Origin: Diplolepis rosae
Taxonomy: Eukaryota > Arthropoda > Insecta > Hymenoptera > Diplolepididae
Assembly: GCA_030998225.1 (NCBI GenBank)
Contig: JAPYXD010000715.1
Span: 5,522,501-5,586,500, forward strand
Length of the DNA: 64,000 nucleotides
Direction of reading: 5' to 3'
Below, piece by piece: positions 1 through 10,452 of this stretch (the stretch's first letter is position 1; each line of letters begins with the position of its first letter). Under the pieces are notes generated by a model. It was not told where the DNA came from. It saw only the letters and a program-made list of their open reading frames with translations, and ran no database searches. A program made the translations under genes and the position numbers.

Positions 1-1477
1 CACCCGGGTATCTAGAAATTGGGTTTCCAGCTTGATTTCCCGTAGGAAAATATATTATTAACATCTAGACTCTTGAATTTAATTTTAGAATGACAGGACA
101 GTAGAAATACCTTTTGGCCATTTTAATGTTTAGCTCTCATCTTAGCTTCCCTAATGAAGCAGTATTTTCAGCACATGGACTACTGCATATCATTTTTGGA
201 GTGCTGGAATCACTAAAATACCACTCAGTTATCATAAATTTTAGATCATAGCTTAAGTTATCTTTGGGACATGTATTTTAAGCACATGGAGTACTAGACA
301 TAATTTTTAGGATGTCGAGACAGAAATATCACCCGGGTATCTAGAAATTGGGTTCCCAGCTTGATTTCCCATAGGAAAATATATTATAAACAGCTAGTCT
401 CCTGAATTTAATTTTAGATTGACGGGACAGTAGAAATACCTTTTGGCCATCTTAATGTTTAGCTCTCATCTTAACTTCCCTGAGGAAGCAGTATTTTGTG
501 CACATGGACTACTACATATGAATTTTAGAATGCTGGAATCTCTAAAATAGCACCCAGTTATCATACATTTCAGTTCTCAGCTCTAGTTTCCTTTGGAACA
601 TGTGTTTTCAGCACATGAAGTACTAGACATAATTTTTAGTCTGTCGAAACTTCAGAAATATCAGCTGGGTATCTTAGATTTGGGTTCTATGCTTGACTTC
701 CCGTAGGAAAAATATATTATAAACAGCTAGTCTCCTGAATTTAATTTTAGAATGACGGGACAGTATAAATACCTTTTGGCCATCTTAATGTTTAGCTTTC
801 AACTTAACTTCCCTGAGGAAGCATAATTTTGTGCACATGGACTACTACATATGATTTTTAGACTGCTGGAATCTCTAAAACACCACCCAGTTATCATACA
901 TTTCAGTTCTCAGCTCTAGTTCCCTTTGGAACATGTATTTTCAGCACATGGAATACTAGACATAATTTTTAGAATGTCGAGACTTTAAAAATATCAGCCG
1001 GGTATCTCAATATTGGGTTCCCAGCTTGACTTCCCGTAGGAAAAATTTATTATAAACGGCTAGACTAATTTATTAAATTTTAGAATGACGGGACAGTAGA
1101 AATAACATTTTGCAACCTTAATGTTTAGCTCTCATCTTTACTTCCCTGAAGAAGCAGTATTTTCAGCACATAAAATACTAGACATAATTTTTAGAATGAC
1201 TGGACCTTAAGAATATCACCCGGGTATCTAGAAATTTGGTTACCAGCTTGATATCACTAAAATACCACTCAGTTATCATACATTTTAGTTCCTATCTTAA
1301 GTTCCCTGATGGACACGTATTTTAATCACATTTATTATTAGACATAATTTTTAGAATGATTGGACCTTAATAATATGCCCCGGGTATCTAGAAATTTGGT
1401 TTCCAGCTTGATTTCCCGTAGGAAAAATATATTATAAAAAGCTAGAATCCAGATTTTAATTTTAGAATGACGTGACA
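1..1477 (+). repeat. Partial 7-unit higher-order block (left edge)
   Basis: Unit spacing from 101 is 329, 333, 333, 382, matching the last four units of the 2,368-bp block seen complete further right. Positions 1-1477 align to 4,519-5,995 with an offset of 4,518 bp, sharing the S3 version TTAGATTTGGGTTCTATGC and the S1 version AGCTTTCAAC. The block starts outside the window. It differs from its partner in the 382-bp unit at 1096-1477, where CCTGATGGACACG and TTTATTATTAGAC replace the usual S2 end. Confidence 0.85.
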
Positions 1478-1790
1478 GTAGAAATACCTTTTGGCCATCT
1501 TAATGTTTAGCTCTCATCTTAACTTCCCTGAAGAAGCCGTATTTTTAGCACCTGAACTACTGCATATCATTTTTAGAATGCTGGAATCACTAAAATACCA
1601 CCCAGTTATCATACATTTTAGTTCCCAGCTTAAGTAGCCTTTGGGACATGTATTTTAAGCACATGGAGTACTAGACATAATTTTTAGGATGTCGAGACAG
1701 AAATATCAGCCGGGTATCACAACATTGGGTTTCCAGCTTGACTTCCCGTAGGAAAAATATATTATAAACAGCTAGACTAATGTATTTAAT

Positions 1791-1901
1791 TTTAGAATGA
1801 CGGGACAGTAGAAATACCTTTTGTCCATCTTAATGTTTAGCTCTCATCTTAACTTCCCTGAGGAAGCAGTATTTTGTGCACATGGACTACTACATATGAT
1901 T
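1791..1901 (+). repeat. Representative subunit S1 (111 bp)
   Basis: First third of a typical monomer. It opens with TTTAGAATGACGGGACAG, continues through the phase motif GTAGAAATACC and the stretch TTAGCTCTCATCTTAACTTC, and ends with GCACATGGACTACTACATAT. Lined up with S2 and S3 it shares the opening core, a central CAGCTCT/CATCTTA-like block, a TTCCCT-plus-GGAA block, and the end motif CAC(A)TGGA(C/A)TACTA. The core returns exactly 111 bp later, which shows S1-S3 are ancient tandem copies of one another. Confidence 0.93.
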
Positions 1902-2012
1902 TTTAGAATGCTGGAATCTCTAAAATACCAACCAGTTATCATACATTTCAGTTCTCAGCTCTAGTTCCCTTTGGAACATGTATTGTCAGCACATGGAATA
2001 CTAGACATAATT
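1902..2012 (+). repeat. Representative subunit S2 (111 bp)
   Basis: Second third of the monomer. It opens with TTTAGAATGCTGGAAT, carries ACCCAGTTATCATACATTTC and CAGCTCTAGTTCCCTTTGG, and ends CAGCACATGGAATACTAGAC. Two main versions alternate along the array: CTCAGCTCTAGTTCC with GGAACATG, and CCTAGCTTAAGTTCC with GGGACATG. S2 is the subunit missing from the 221-222-bp units and partly duplicated in the 382- and 493-bp units. Confidence 0.93.
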
Positions 2013-2123
2013 TTTAGAATGTCGAGACTTTAAAAATATCAGCCGGGTATCTCAACATTGGGTTCCCAGCTTGACTTCCCGTAGGAAAAATTTATTATAA
2101 ACGGCTAGACTAATGTATTAAAT
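2013..2123 (+). repeat. Representative subunit S3 (111 bp)
   Basis: Last third of the monomer. It opens TTTAGAATGTCGAGACT, carries the CpG-bearing block GCCGGGTATCTC, then TTGGGTTCCCAGCTTGACTT, CCCGTAGG and an A/T-rich tail. S3 is the most diagnostic subunit. Versions include CACCCGGGTATCTAG, CAGCCGGGTATCTCAAC, CAGCCGGGTATCACAAC, CCCACGGGTATCTAG and CAGCTGGGTATCTTAGAT. GAGACTTTAAAAATATC versus GAGACAGAAATATC accounts for the 333 versus 330 bp classes. Loss of one A after CCCGTAGG gives 329. Confidence 0.93.
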
Positions 2124-2140
2124 TTTAGAATGACGGGACA

Positions 2141-2633
2141 GTAGAAATACCTTTTGGCCATCTTAATGTTTAGGTCTCATCTTAACTTCCCTGAGGAAGC
2201 AGTATTTTGTGCACATGGACTACTACATATTATTTTTAGAATGAGTGAATCTCTAAAATAGCACCCAGTTATCATACATTTCAGTTCTCAGCTCTAGTTT
2301 CCTTTGGAACATGTGTTTTCAGCACATAAAATACTAGACATAATTTTTAGACTAACTGGACCTGAAGAATATCACCCGGGTATCTAGAAATTGGGTTCCC
2401 AGCTTGATATCACTAAAATACCACTCAGTTATCATACATTTTAGTTCCTAGCTTAAGTTCCCTTTGGGACATGTATTTTAAGCACATGGAATACTCGACA
2501 TAATTTTTAGAATGATTGGACCTTAAAAATATCCCACGGGTATCTAGAAATTGGGTTTCCAGCTTGATTTCCCGTAGGAAAAATATATTATAAAAAGCTA
2601 GACTCCAGATTTTAATTTTAGAATGACGTGACA
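2141..2633 (+). repeat. 493-bp unit S1-S2-S3'-S2'-S3
   Basis: This unit is 160 bp longer than a monomer. After a full S1 and S2, S3' runs to CCAGCTTGAT and then jumps into the middle of S2 at ATCACTAAAATACC, so a 63-bp piece of S3 and a 97-bp piece of S2 are added. S2 is retained here, unlike in the 382-bp units. Individual variants include TTTAGACTAACTGGACCTG and an S2 end reading CAGCACATAAAATAC. Confidence 0.88.
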
Positions 2634-4520
2634 GTAGAAATACCTTTTGGCCATCTTAATGTTTAGGTCTCATCTTAACTTCCCTGAGGAAGCAGTATTT
2701 TGTGCACATGGACTACTACATATGATTTTTAGAATGCTGGAATCTCTAAAATACCACTCAGTTATCATACATTTTAGTTCTCAGCTCTATTTTCCTTTGG
2801 AACATGTATTTTCAGCACATGGAATACTAGACATAATTTTTAGGATGTCGAGACAGAAATGTCAGCCGGGTATCTCAACATTGGGTTCCCAGCTTGACTT
2901 CCCGTAGGAAAAATATATTATAAACAGCTAGACTAATGTATTTAATTTTAGAATGACGGGACAGTAGAAATACCTTTTGGCCATTTTAATGTTTAGCTCT
3001 CATCTTAACTTCCCTGAGGAATCAGTATTTTGTGCACATGGACTACTACATATGATTTTTAGAATGCTGGAATCTCTAAAATACCACCCAGTTATCATAC
3101 ATTTCAGTTCTCTGCTCTAGTTCCCTTTGGAACATGTATTTTAAGCACATGGAGTACTAGACATAATTTTTAGGATGTCGAGACCTTAAAAATATCACCC
3201 GGGTATCGAGAAATTGGGTTCCCAGCTTGACTTTCCGTAGGAAAAATATATTATAAACAGCTAGTCTCCAGATTTTAATTTTAGAATGACGTGACAGTAG
3301 AAATACCTTTTGGCCATCTTAATGTTTAGCTCTCATCTTAACTTCCCTGAAGAAGCCGTATTTTTAGCACCTGAACTACTGCATATCATTTTTAGAATGC
3401 TGGAATCACTAAAATACCACCCAGTTATCATACATTTTAGTTCCCAGCTTAAGTAGCCTTTGGCACATGTATTTTAAGCACATGGAGTACTAGACATAAT
3501 TTTTAGGATGTCGAGACAGAAATATCAGCCGGGTATCACAACATTGGGTTTCCAGCTTGACTTCCCGTAGGAAAAATATATTATAAACAGCTAGACTAAT
3601 GTATTTAATTTTAGAATAACGGGACAGTAGAAATACCTTTTGGCCATCTTAATGTTTAGCTCTCATATTAACTTCCCTGAGGAAGCAGTATTTTGTGCAC
3701 ATGGACTACTACATATGATTTTTAGAATGCTGGAATCTCTAAAATACCACCCAGTTATCATACATTTCAGTTGTCAGTTCTAGTTTCCTTTGGAACATGT
3801 ATTTTGAGCACATGGAGTAGTAGACATAATTTTTAGGATGTCGAGACAGAAATATCAGCCGGGTATCACAACATTGGGTTTCCAGCTTGATTTCCAGTAG
3901 GAAAAATATATTATAAACAGCTAGACTAATGTATTTAATTTTAGAATGACGTGACAGTAGAAATACCTATTGGCCATTTTAATGTTTAGCTCTCATCTTA
4001 GCTTCCCTAATGAAGCAGTATTTTCAGCACATGGAGTACTGCATATCATTTTTAGAATGCTGGAATCACTAAAATACCACTCAGTTATCATACATTTTAG
4101 TTCCTAGCTTAAGTTCCCTTTGGGACATGTATTTTAAGCACATGGAGTACTCTACATAATTTTTAGAATGATTGGACCTTAAAAATATCCCCCGGGTATC
4201 TGGAAATTGGGTTTCCAGCTTGATTTCCCGTAGGAAAAATATATTATAAAAAGCTAGACTCCAGATTTTAATTTTAGAATGACGTGACAGTAGAAATACC
4301 TTTTTGCCATCTTAATGTTTAGCTCTCATCTTAACTTCCCTGAAGAAGCCGTATTTTTAGCACCTGAACTACTGCATATCATTTTTAGAATGCTGGAATC
4401 ACTAAAATACCACTCAGTTATCATACATTTTAGTTCCTAGCTTAAGTTGCCTTTGGGACATGTATTTTAAGCACATGGAGTACTAGACATAATTTTTAGG
4501 ATGTCGAGACAGAAATATCA

Positions 4521-4535
4521 CCCGGGTATCTAGAA
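4521..4535 (-). other. Near-match to the CENP-B box core in S3
   Basis: On the minus strand this site reads TTCTAGATACCCGGG. Against the minimal CENP-B box TTCGNNNNANNCGGG it matches 8 of 9 fixed bases; only the fourth base (T for G) differs. The site recurs in every S3 of the CACCCGGGTATCTAGAA version, for example 3-17 and 4850-4864. Other S3 versions match less well. I saw no perfect core by eye. It may be a decayed site or coincidence. Confidence 0.3.
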
Positions 4536-5613
4536 ATTGGGTTCCCAGCTTGATTTCCCGTAGGAAAATATATTATTAACATCTAGACTCTTGAATTTAA
4601 TTTTAGAATGACAGGACAGTAGAAATACCTTTTGGCCATTTTAATGTTTAGCTCTCATCTTAGCTTCCCTAATGAAGCAGTATTTTCAGCACATGGACTA
4701 CTGCATATCATTTTTGGAGTGCTGGAATCACTAAAATACCACTCAGTTATCATAAATTTTAGTTCCTAGCTTAAGTTATCTTTGGGACATGTATTTTAAG
4801 CACATGGAGTACTAGACATAATTTTTAGGATGTCGAGACAGAAATATCACCCGGGTATCTAGAAATTGGGTTCCCAGCTTGATTGCCCGTAGGAAAATAT
4901 ATTATAAACAGCTAGTCTCCTGAATTTAATTTTAGAATGACGGGACAGTAGAAATACCTTTTGGCCATCTTAATGTTTAGCTCTCATCTTAACTTCCCTG
5001 AGGAAGCAGTATTTTGTGCACATGGACTACTACATATGATTTTTAGAATGCTGGAATCTCTAAAATACCACCCAGTTATCATACATTTCAGTTCTCAGCT
5101 CTAGTTTCCTTTGGAACATGTGTTTTCAGCACATGAAGTACTAGACATAATTTTTAGTCTGTCGAAACTTCAGAAATATCAGCTGGGTATCGTAGATTTG
5201 GGTTCTATGCTTGACTTCCTGTAGGAAAAATATATTATAAACAGCTAGTCTCCTGAATTTAATTTTAGAATGACGGGACAGTAGAAATACCTTTTGGCCA
5301 TCTTAATGTTTAGCTTTCAACGTAACTTCCCTGAGGAAGCATAATTTTGTGCACATGGACTACTACATATGATTTTTAGAATGCTGGAATCTCTAAAACA
5401 CCACCCAGTTATCATACATTTCAGTTCTCAGCTCTAGTTCCCTTTGGAACATGTATTTTCAGCACATGGAATACTAGACATAATTTTTAGAATGTCGAGA
5501 CTTTAAAAATATCAGCCGGGTATCTCAACATTGGGTTCCCAGCTTGACTTCCCGTAGGAAAAATTTATTATAAACGGCTAGACTAATTTATTAAATTTTA
5601 GAATGACGGGACA

Positions 5614-5995
5614 GTAGAAATAACATTTTGCAACCTTAATGTTTAGGTCTCATCTTTACTTCCCTGAAGAAGCAGTATTTTCAGCACATAAAATACTAGA
5701 CATAATTTTTAGAATGACTGGACCTTAAGAATATCACCCGGGTATCTAGAAGTTGGGTTCCCAGCTTGATATCACTAAAATACCACTCAGTTATCATACA
5801 TTTTAGTTCCTAGCTTAAGTTCCCTTTGGGACATGTATTTTAAGCACATGGAATACTCGACATAATTTTTAGAATGATTGGACCTTATAAATATCCCACG
5901 GGTATCTAGAAATTGGGTTTCCAGCTTGATTTCCCGTAGGAAAAATATATTATAAAAAGCTAGAATCCAGATTTTAATTTTAGAATGACGTTACA
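5614..5995 (+). repeat. Representative 382-bp rearranged unit S1-S3'-S2'-S3
   Basis: S1 runs to TCAGCACAT and continues as AAAATACTAGACAT, the end of S2, so exactly one 111-bp period is lost. S3' then runs to CCAGCTTGAT (5761-5770) and jumps to ATCACTAAAA of S2 (from 5771). S3 completes the unit. The same two junctions occur in units starting at 1096, 5614, 7982, 9027, 10072 (381 bp), 11116, 12824, 15195, 17563, 18608, 19986, 21361, 23619, 26149 (383 bp), 30180, 31446, 33975, 36237, 38499 and 41032. S1 of these units usually reads AACATTTTGCAACC. Confidence 0.92.
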
Positions 5996-8363
5996 GTAGA
6001 AATACCTTTTGGCCATCTTAATGTTTAGCTCTCATCTTAACTTCCCTGAAGAAGCCGTATTTTCAGCACATGGACTACTGCATATCATTTTTAGAATGTT
6101 GGAATCACTAAAATACCACTCAGTTATCATACATTTTAGTTCCCAGCTTAAGTAGCCTTTGGGACATGTATTTTAAGCACATGGAGTACTAGACATAATT
6201 TTTAGGATGTCGAGACAGAAATATCACCCGGGTATCTAGAAATTGGGTTCCCAGCTTTATTTCCCGTAGGAAAATATATTATTAACATCTAGACTCCTGA
6301 ATTTAATTTTAGAATGACAGGACAGTAGAAATACCTTTTGGCCATTTTAATGTTTAGCTCTCATCTTAGCTTCCCTAATGAAGCAGTATTTTCAGCACAT
6401 GGACTACTGCATATCATTTTTGGAGAGCTGGAATCACTAAAATACCACTCAGTTATCATACATTTTAGTTCCTAGCTTAAGTTCCCTTTGGGACATGTAT
6501 TTTAAGCACATGGAGTACTCGACATAATTCTTAGAATGATTGGACCTTAAAAATATCCCCCGGGTATCTAGAAATTGGGTTTCCAGCTTGATTTCCCGTA
6601 GGAAAAATATATTATAAAAAGATAGACTCCAGATTTTAATTTTAGAATGACGTTACAGTAGAAATACCTTTTGGCCATCTTAATGTTTAGCTCTCATCTT
6701 AACTTCCCTGAAGAAGCCGTATTTTTAGCGCCTGAACTACTGCGTATCATTTCTAGAATGCTGGAATCACTAAAATACCACTCAGTTATCATACATTTTA
6801 GTTCCTAGCTTCAGTTGCCTTTGGGACATGTATTTTAAGCACATGGAGTACTAGACATAATTTTTAGGATGTCGAGACAGAAATATCACCCGGGTATCTA
6901 GAAATTGGGTTCCCAGCTTGATTTCCCGTAGGAAAATATATTATTAACATCTAGACTCCTGAATTTAATTTTAGAATGACAGGACAGTAGAAATACCTTT
7001 TGGCCATTTTAATGTTTAGCTCTCATCTTAGCTTCCCTAATGAAGCAGTATTTTCAGAAAATGGACTACTGCATATCATTTTTAGAATGCTGGAATCACT
7101 AAAATACCACTCAGTTATCATAAATTTTAGTTCCTAGCTTAAGTTATCTTTGGGACATGTATTTTAAGCACATGGAGTACTAGACATAATTTTTAGGATG
7201 TCGAGACAGAAATATCACCCGGGTATCTAGAAATTGGGTTCCCAGCTTGATTTCCCATAGGAAAATATATTATAAACAGCTAGTCTCATGAATTTAATTT
7301 TAGAATGACGGGACAGTAGAAATACCTTTTGGTCATCTTAATGCTTAGCTCTCATCTTAACTTCCCTGAGGAAGCAGTATTTTGTGCACATGGACTACTA
7401 CATATGATTTTTAGAATGCTGGAATCTCTAAAATACCACCCAGTTATCATACATTTCAGTTCTCAGCTCTAGTTTCCTTTGGAACATGTGTTTTCAGCAC
7501 ATGAAGTACTAGACATAATTTTTAGTCTGTCGAAACTTCAGAAATATCAGCTGGGTATCTTAGATTTGGGTTCTATGCTTGACTTCCCGTAGGAAAAATA
7601 TATTATAAACAGCTAGTCTCCTGAATTTAATTTTAGAATGACGGGACAGTAGAAATACCTTTTGGCCATCTTAATGTTTAGCTTTCAACTTAACTTCCCT
7701 GAGGAAGCATAATTTTGTGCACATGGACTACTACATATGATTTTTAGAATGCTGGAATCTCTAAAATACCACCCAGTTATCATACATTTCAGTTCTCAGC
7801 TCTAGTTCCCTTTGGAACATGTATTTTCAGCACATGGAATATTAGACATAATTTTTAGAATGTCGAGACTTTAAAAATATCAGCCGGGTATCTCAACATT
7901 GGGTTCCCAGCTTGACTTCCCGTAGGAAAAATATATTATAAACGGCTAGACTAATGTATTAAATTTTAGAATGACGGGACAGTAGAAATAACATTTTGCA
8001 ACCTTAATGTTTAGCTCTCATCTTTACTTCCCTGAAGAAGCAGTATTTTCAGCACATAAAATACTAGACATAATTTTTAGAATGACTGGACCTTAAGAAT
8101 ATCACCCGGGTATCTAGAAATTGGGTTCCCAGCTTGATATCACTAAAATACCACTCAGTTATCATACATTTTAGTTCCTAGCTTAAGTTCCCTTTGGGAC
8201 ATGTATTTTAAGCACATGGAATACTCGACATAATTTTTAGAATGATTGGACCTTAAAAATATCCCACGGGTATCTAGAAATTTGGTTCCCAGCTTGATTT
8301 CCCGTAGGAAAAATATATTATAAAAAGCTAGACTCCAGATTTTAATTTTAGAATGACGTGACA
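5996..8363 (+). repeat. 7-unit higher-order block, 2,368 bp, type copy
   Basis: Unit lengths are 329, 333, 329, 329, 333, 333, 382, ending in a 382-bp unit. It is adjacent to the previous block and in register with it. Private variants at 6728-6760 (TAGCGCCTGAAC, CTGCGTATCATTTCTAG) and near 6810 (CTTCAGTTGCC) recur only at 13,941-14,030 as a set. CAGAAAATGG at 7057 recurs at about 28,702 and 43,585. Confidence 0.9.
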
Positions 8364-9408
8364 GTAGAAATACCTTTTGGCCATCTTAATGTTTAGGTCT
8401 CATCTTAACTTCCCTGAAGAATCCGTATTTTTAGCACCTGGACTACTGCATATCATTTTTAGAATGCTGGAATCACTAAAATACCACTCAGTTATCATAC
8501 ATTTTAGTTCCTAGCTTGAGTTGCCTTTGGGACATGTATTTTAAGCACATGGAGTACTAGACATAATTTTTAGGATGTCGAGACAGAAATGTCAGCCGGG
8601 TATCACAACATTGGGTTTCCAGCTTGACTTCCCGTAGGAAAAATATATTATAAACAGCTAGAATAATGTATTTAATTTTAGAATGACGGGACAGTAGAAA
8701 TACCTTTTGGCCATCTTAATGTTTAGCTCTCACATTAACTTCCCTGAGGAAGCAGTATTTTGTGCACATGGACTACTACATATGATTTTTAGAATGCTGG
8801 AATCTCTAAAATACCACCCAGTTATCATACATTTCAGTTCTCAGCTCTAGTTCCCTTTGGAACATGTATTGTCAGCACATGGAATACTAGACATAATTTT
8901 TAGAATGTCGAGACTTTAAAAATATCAGCCGGGTATCTCAACATTGGGTTCCCAGCTTGACTTCCCGTAGGAAAAATTTATTATAAACGGCTAGACTAAT
9001 GTATTAAATTTTAGAATGACGGGACAGTAGAAATAACATTTTGCAACCTTAATGTTTAGCTCTCATCTTTACTTCCCTGAAGAAGCAGTATTTTCAGCAC
9101 ATAAAATACTAGACATAATTTTTAGAATGACTGGACCTTAAGAATATCACCCGGGTATCTAGAAATTTGGTTCCCAGCTTGATATCACTAAAATACCACT
9201 CAGTTATCATACATTTTAGTTCCTAGCTTAAGTTCCCTTTGGGACATGTATTTTAAGCACATGGAATACTCGTAATAATTTTTAGAATGATTGGACCTTA
9301 AAAATATCCCACGGGTATCTAGAAATTGGGTTTCCAGCTTGATTTCCCGTAGGAAAAATATATTATAAAAAGCTAGAATCCAGATTTTAATTTTAGAATG
9401 ACGTGACA
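8364..9408 (+). repeat. 3-unit higher-order block, 1,045 bp, tandem copy 1
   Basis: Unit lengths are 330, 333, 382. The middle unit has the rare S1 spelling CTCACATTAACTTCC (8728) and the S2 end TATTGTCAGCAC. The 382-bp unit closes the block. Copy 1 differs from copies 2 and 3 in its first unit (GTTTAGGTCTC, GAAGAATCCG, CACCTGGAC). Confidence 0.9.
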
Positions 9409-10452
9409 GTAGAAATACCTTTTGGCCATCTTAATGTTTAGCTCTCATCTTAACTTCCCTGAAGAAGCCGTATTTTTAGCACCTGAACTACTGCATATCA
9501 TTTTTAGAATGCTGGAATCACTAAAATACCACCCAGTTATCATACATTTTAGTTCCCAGCTTAAGTAGCCTTTGGGACATGTATTTTAAGCACATGGAGT
9601 ACTAGACATAATTTTTAGGATGTCGAGACAGAAATGTCAGCCGGGTATCACAACATTGGGTTTCCAGCTTGACTTCCCGTAGGAAAAATATATTATAAAC
9701 AGCTAGAATAATGTATTTAATTTTAGAATGACGGGACAGTAGAAATACCTTTTAGCCATCTTAATGTTTAGCTCTCACATTAACTTCCCTGAGGAAGCAG
9801 TATTTTGTGCACATGGACTACTACATATGATTTTTAGAATGCTGGAATCTCTAAAATACCACCCAGTTATCATACATTTCAGTTCTCAGCTCTAGTTCCC
9901 TTTGGAACATGTATTGTCAGCACATGGAATACTAGACATAATTTTTAGAATGTCGAGACTTTAAAAATATCAGCCGGGTATCTCAACATTGGGTTCCCAG
10001 CTTGACTTCCCGTAGGAAAAATTTATTATAAACGGCTAGACTAATTTATTAAATTTTAGAATGACGGGACAGTAGAAATAACATTTTGCAACCTTAATGT
10101 TTAGCTCTCATCTTTACTTCCGTGAAGAAGCAGTATTTTCAGCACATAAAATACTAGACATAATTTTTAGAATGACTGGACCTTAAGAATATCACCCGGG
10201 TATCTAGAAATTGGGTTCCCAGCTTGATATCACTAAAATACCACTCAGTTATCATACATTTTAGTTCCTAGCTTAAGTTCCCTTTGGGACATGTATTTTA
10301 AGCACATGGAATACTCGACATAATTTTTAGAATGATTGGACCTTAAAAATATCCCACGGGTATCTAGAAATTGGGTTTCAGCTTGATTTCCCGTAGGAAA
10401 AATATATTATAAAAAGCTAGAATCCAGATTTTAATTTTAGAATGACGTGACA
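9409..10452 (+). repeat. 3-unit higher-order block, 1,044 bp, tandem copy 2
   Basis: Unit lengths are 330, 333, 381. It keeps CTCACATTAACTTCC (9773) and TATTGTCAGCAC in the middle unit. The closing unit is one base short because GGGTTTCAGC at 10,374 has lost one C relative to GGGTTTCCAGC. Confidence 0.9.

Larger units (their letters stand above)
1478..3626 (+). repeat. Irregular six-unit stretch with a 493-bp unit
   Basis: Unit lengths are 330, 333, 493, 330, 333, 330. This stretch does not repeat as a block elsewhere in the window. It contains the leftmost 493-bp unit (2141-2633). The unit at 3297 carries a rare S3 version with TATCGAGAAATTGG, also seen near 39,454. Confidence 0.8.
3627..5995 (+). 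repeat. 7-unit higher-order block, 2,369 bp, first unit replaced
   Basis: Unit lengths are 330, 333, 329, 329, 333, 333, 382. Units 2-7 match one-for-one with 6325-8363. Unit 1 is of a different type (S1 with CATATTAAC, S2 with TTGTCAGTTCTAG), suggesting exchange with a neighbouring block. Private variants are GCGTAACTT-like AACGTAACTTCC at 5319 and TATCGTAGATTTGG near 5190, both shared with copies at 12.5 and 14.8-14.9 kb or with the latter alone. Confidence 0.85.

Noticed and set aside
1901..1911. TTTTTAG before AATG every 111 bp as splice acceptors
   Set aside because: It resembles a short pyrimidine tract plus AG, but no donor, branch point or exon can be identified and the motif is simply the subunit core.
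2085..2115. TATA-like A/T tail of S3 (ATATATTATAA) as a promoter
   Set aside because: It occurs in nearly every unit, with no initiator, downstream gene or positional constraint visible. AT-richness alone explains it.
2647..2907. Open frame of 86 codons with an internal 37-residue repeat, and its relatives along the plus strand
   Set aside because: It starts at TTG, spans S1-S3 of an ordinary monomer, ends at the TAG of CCCGTAGG, and is interrupted in most of the other units. It follows from the 111-bp period; there is no sign of selection for protein.
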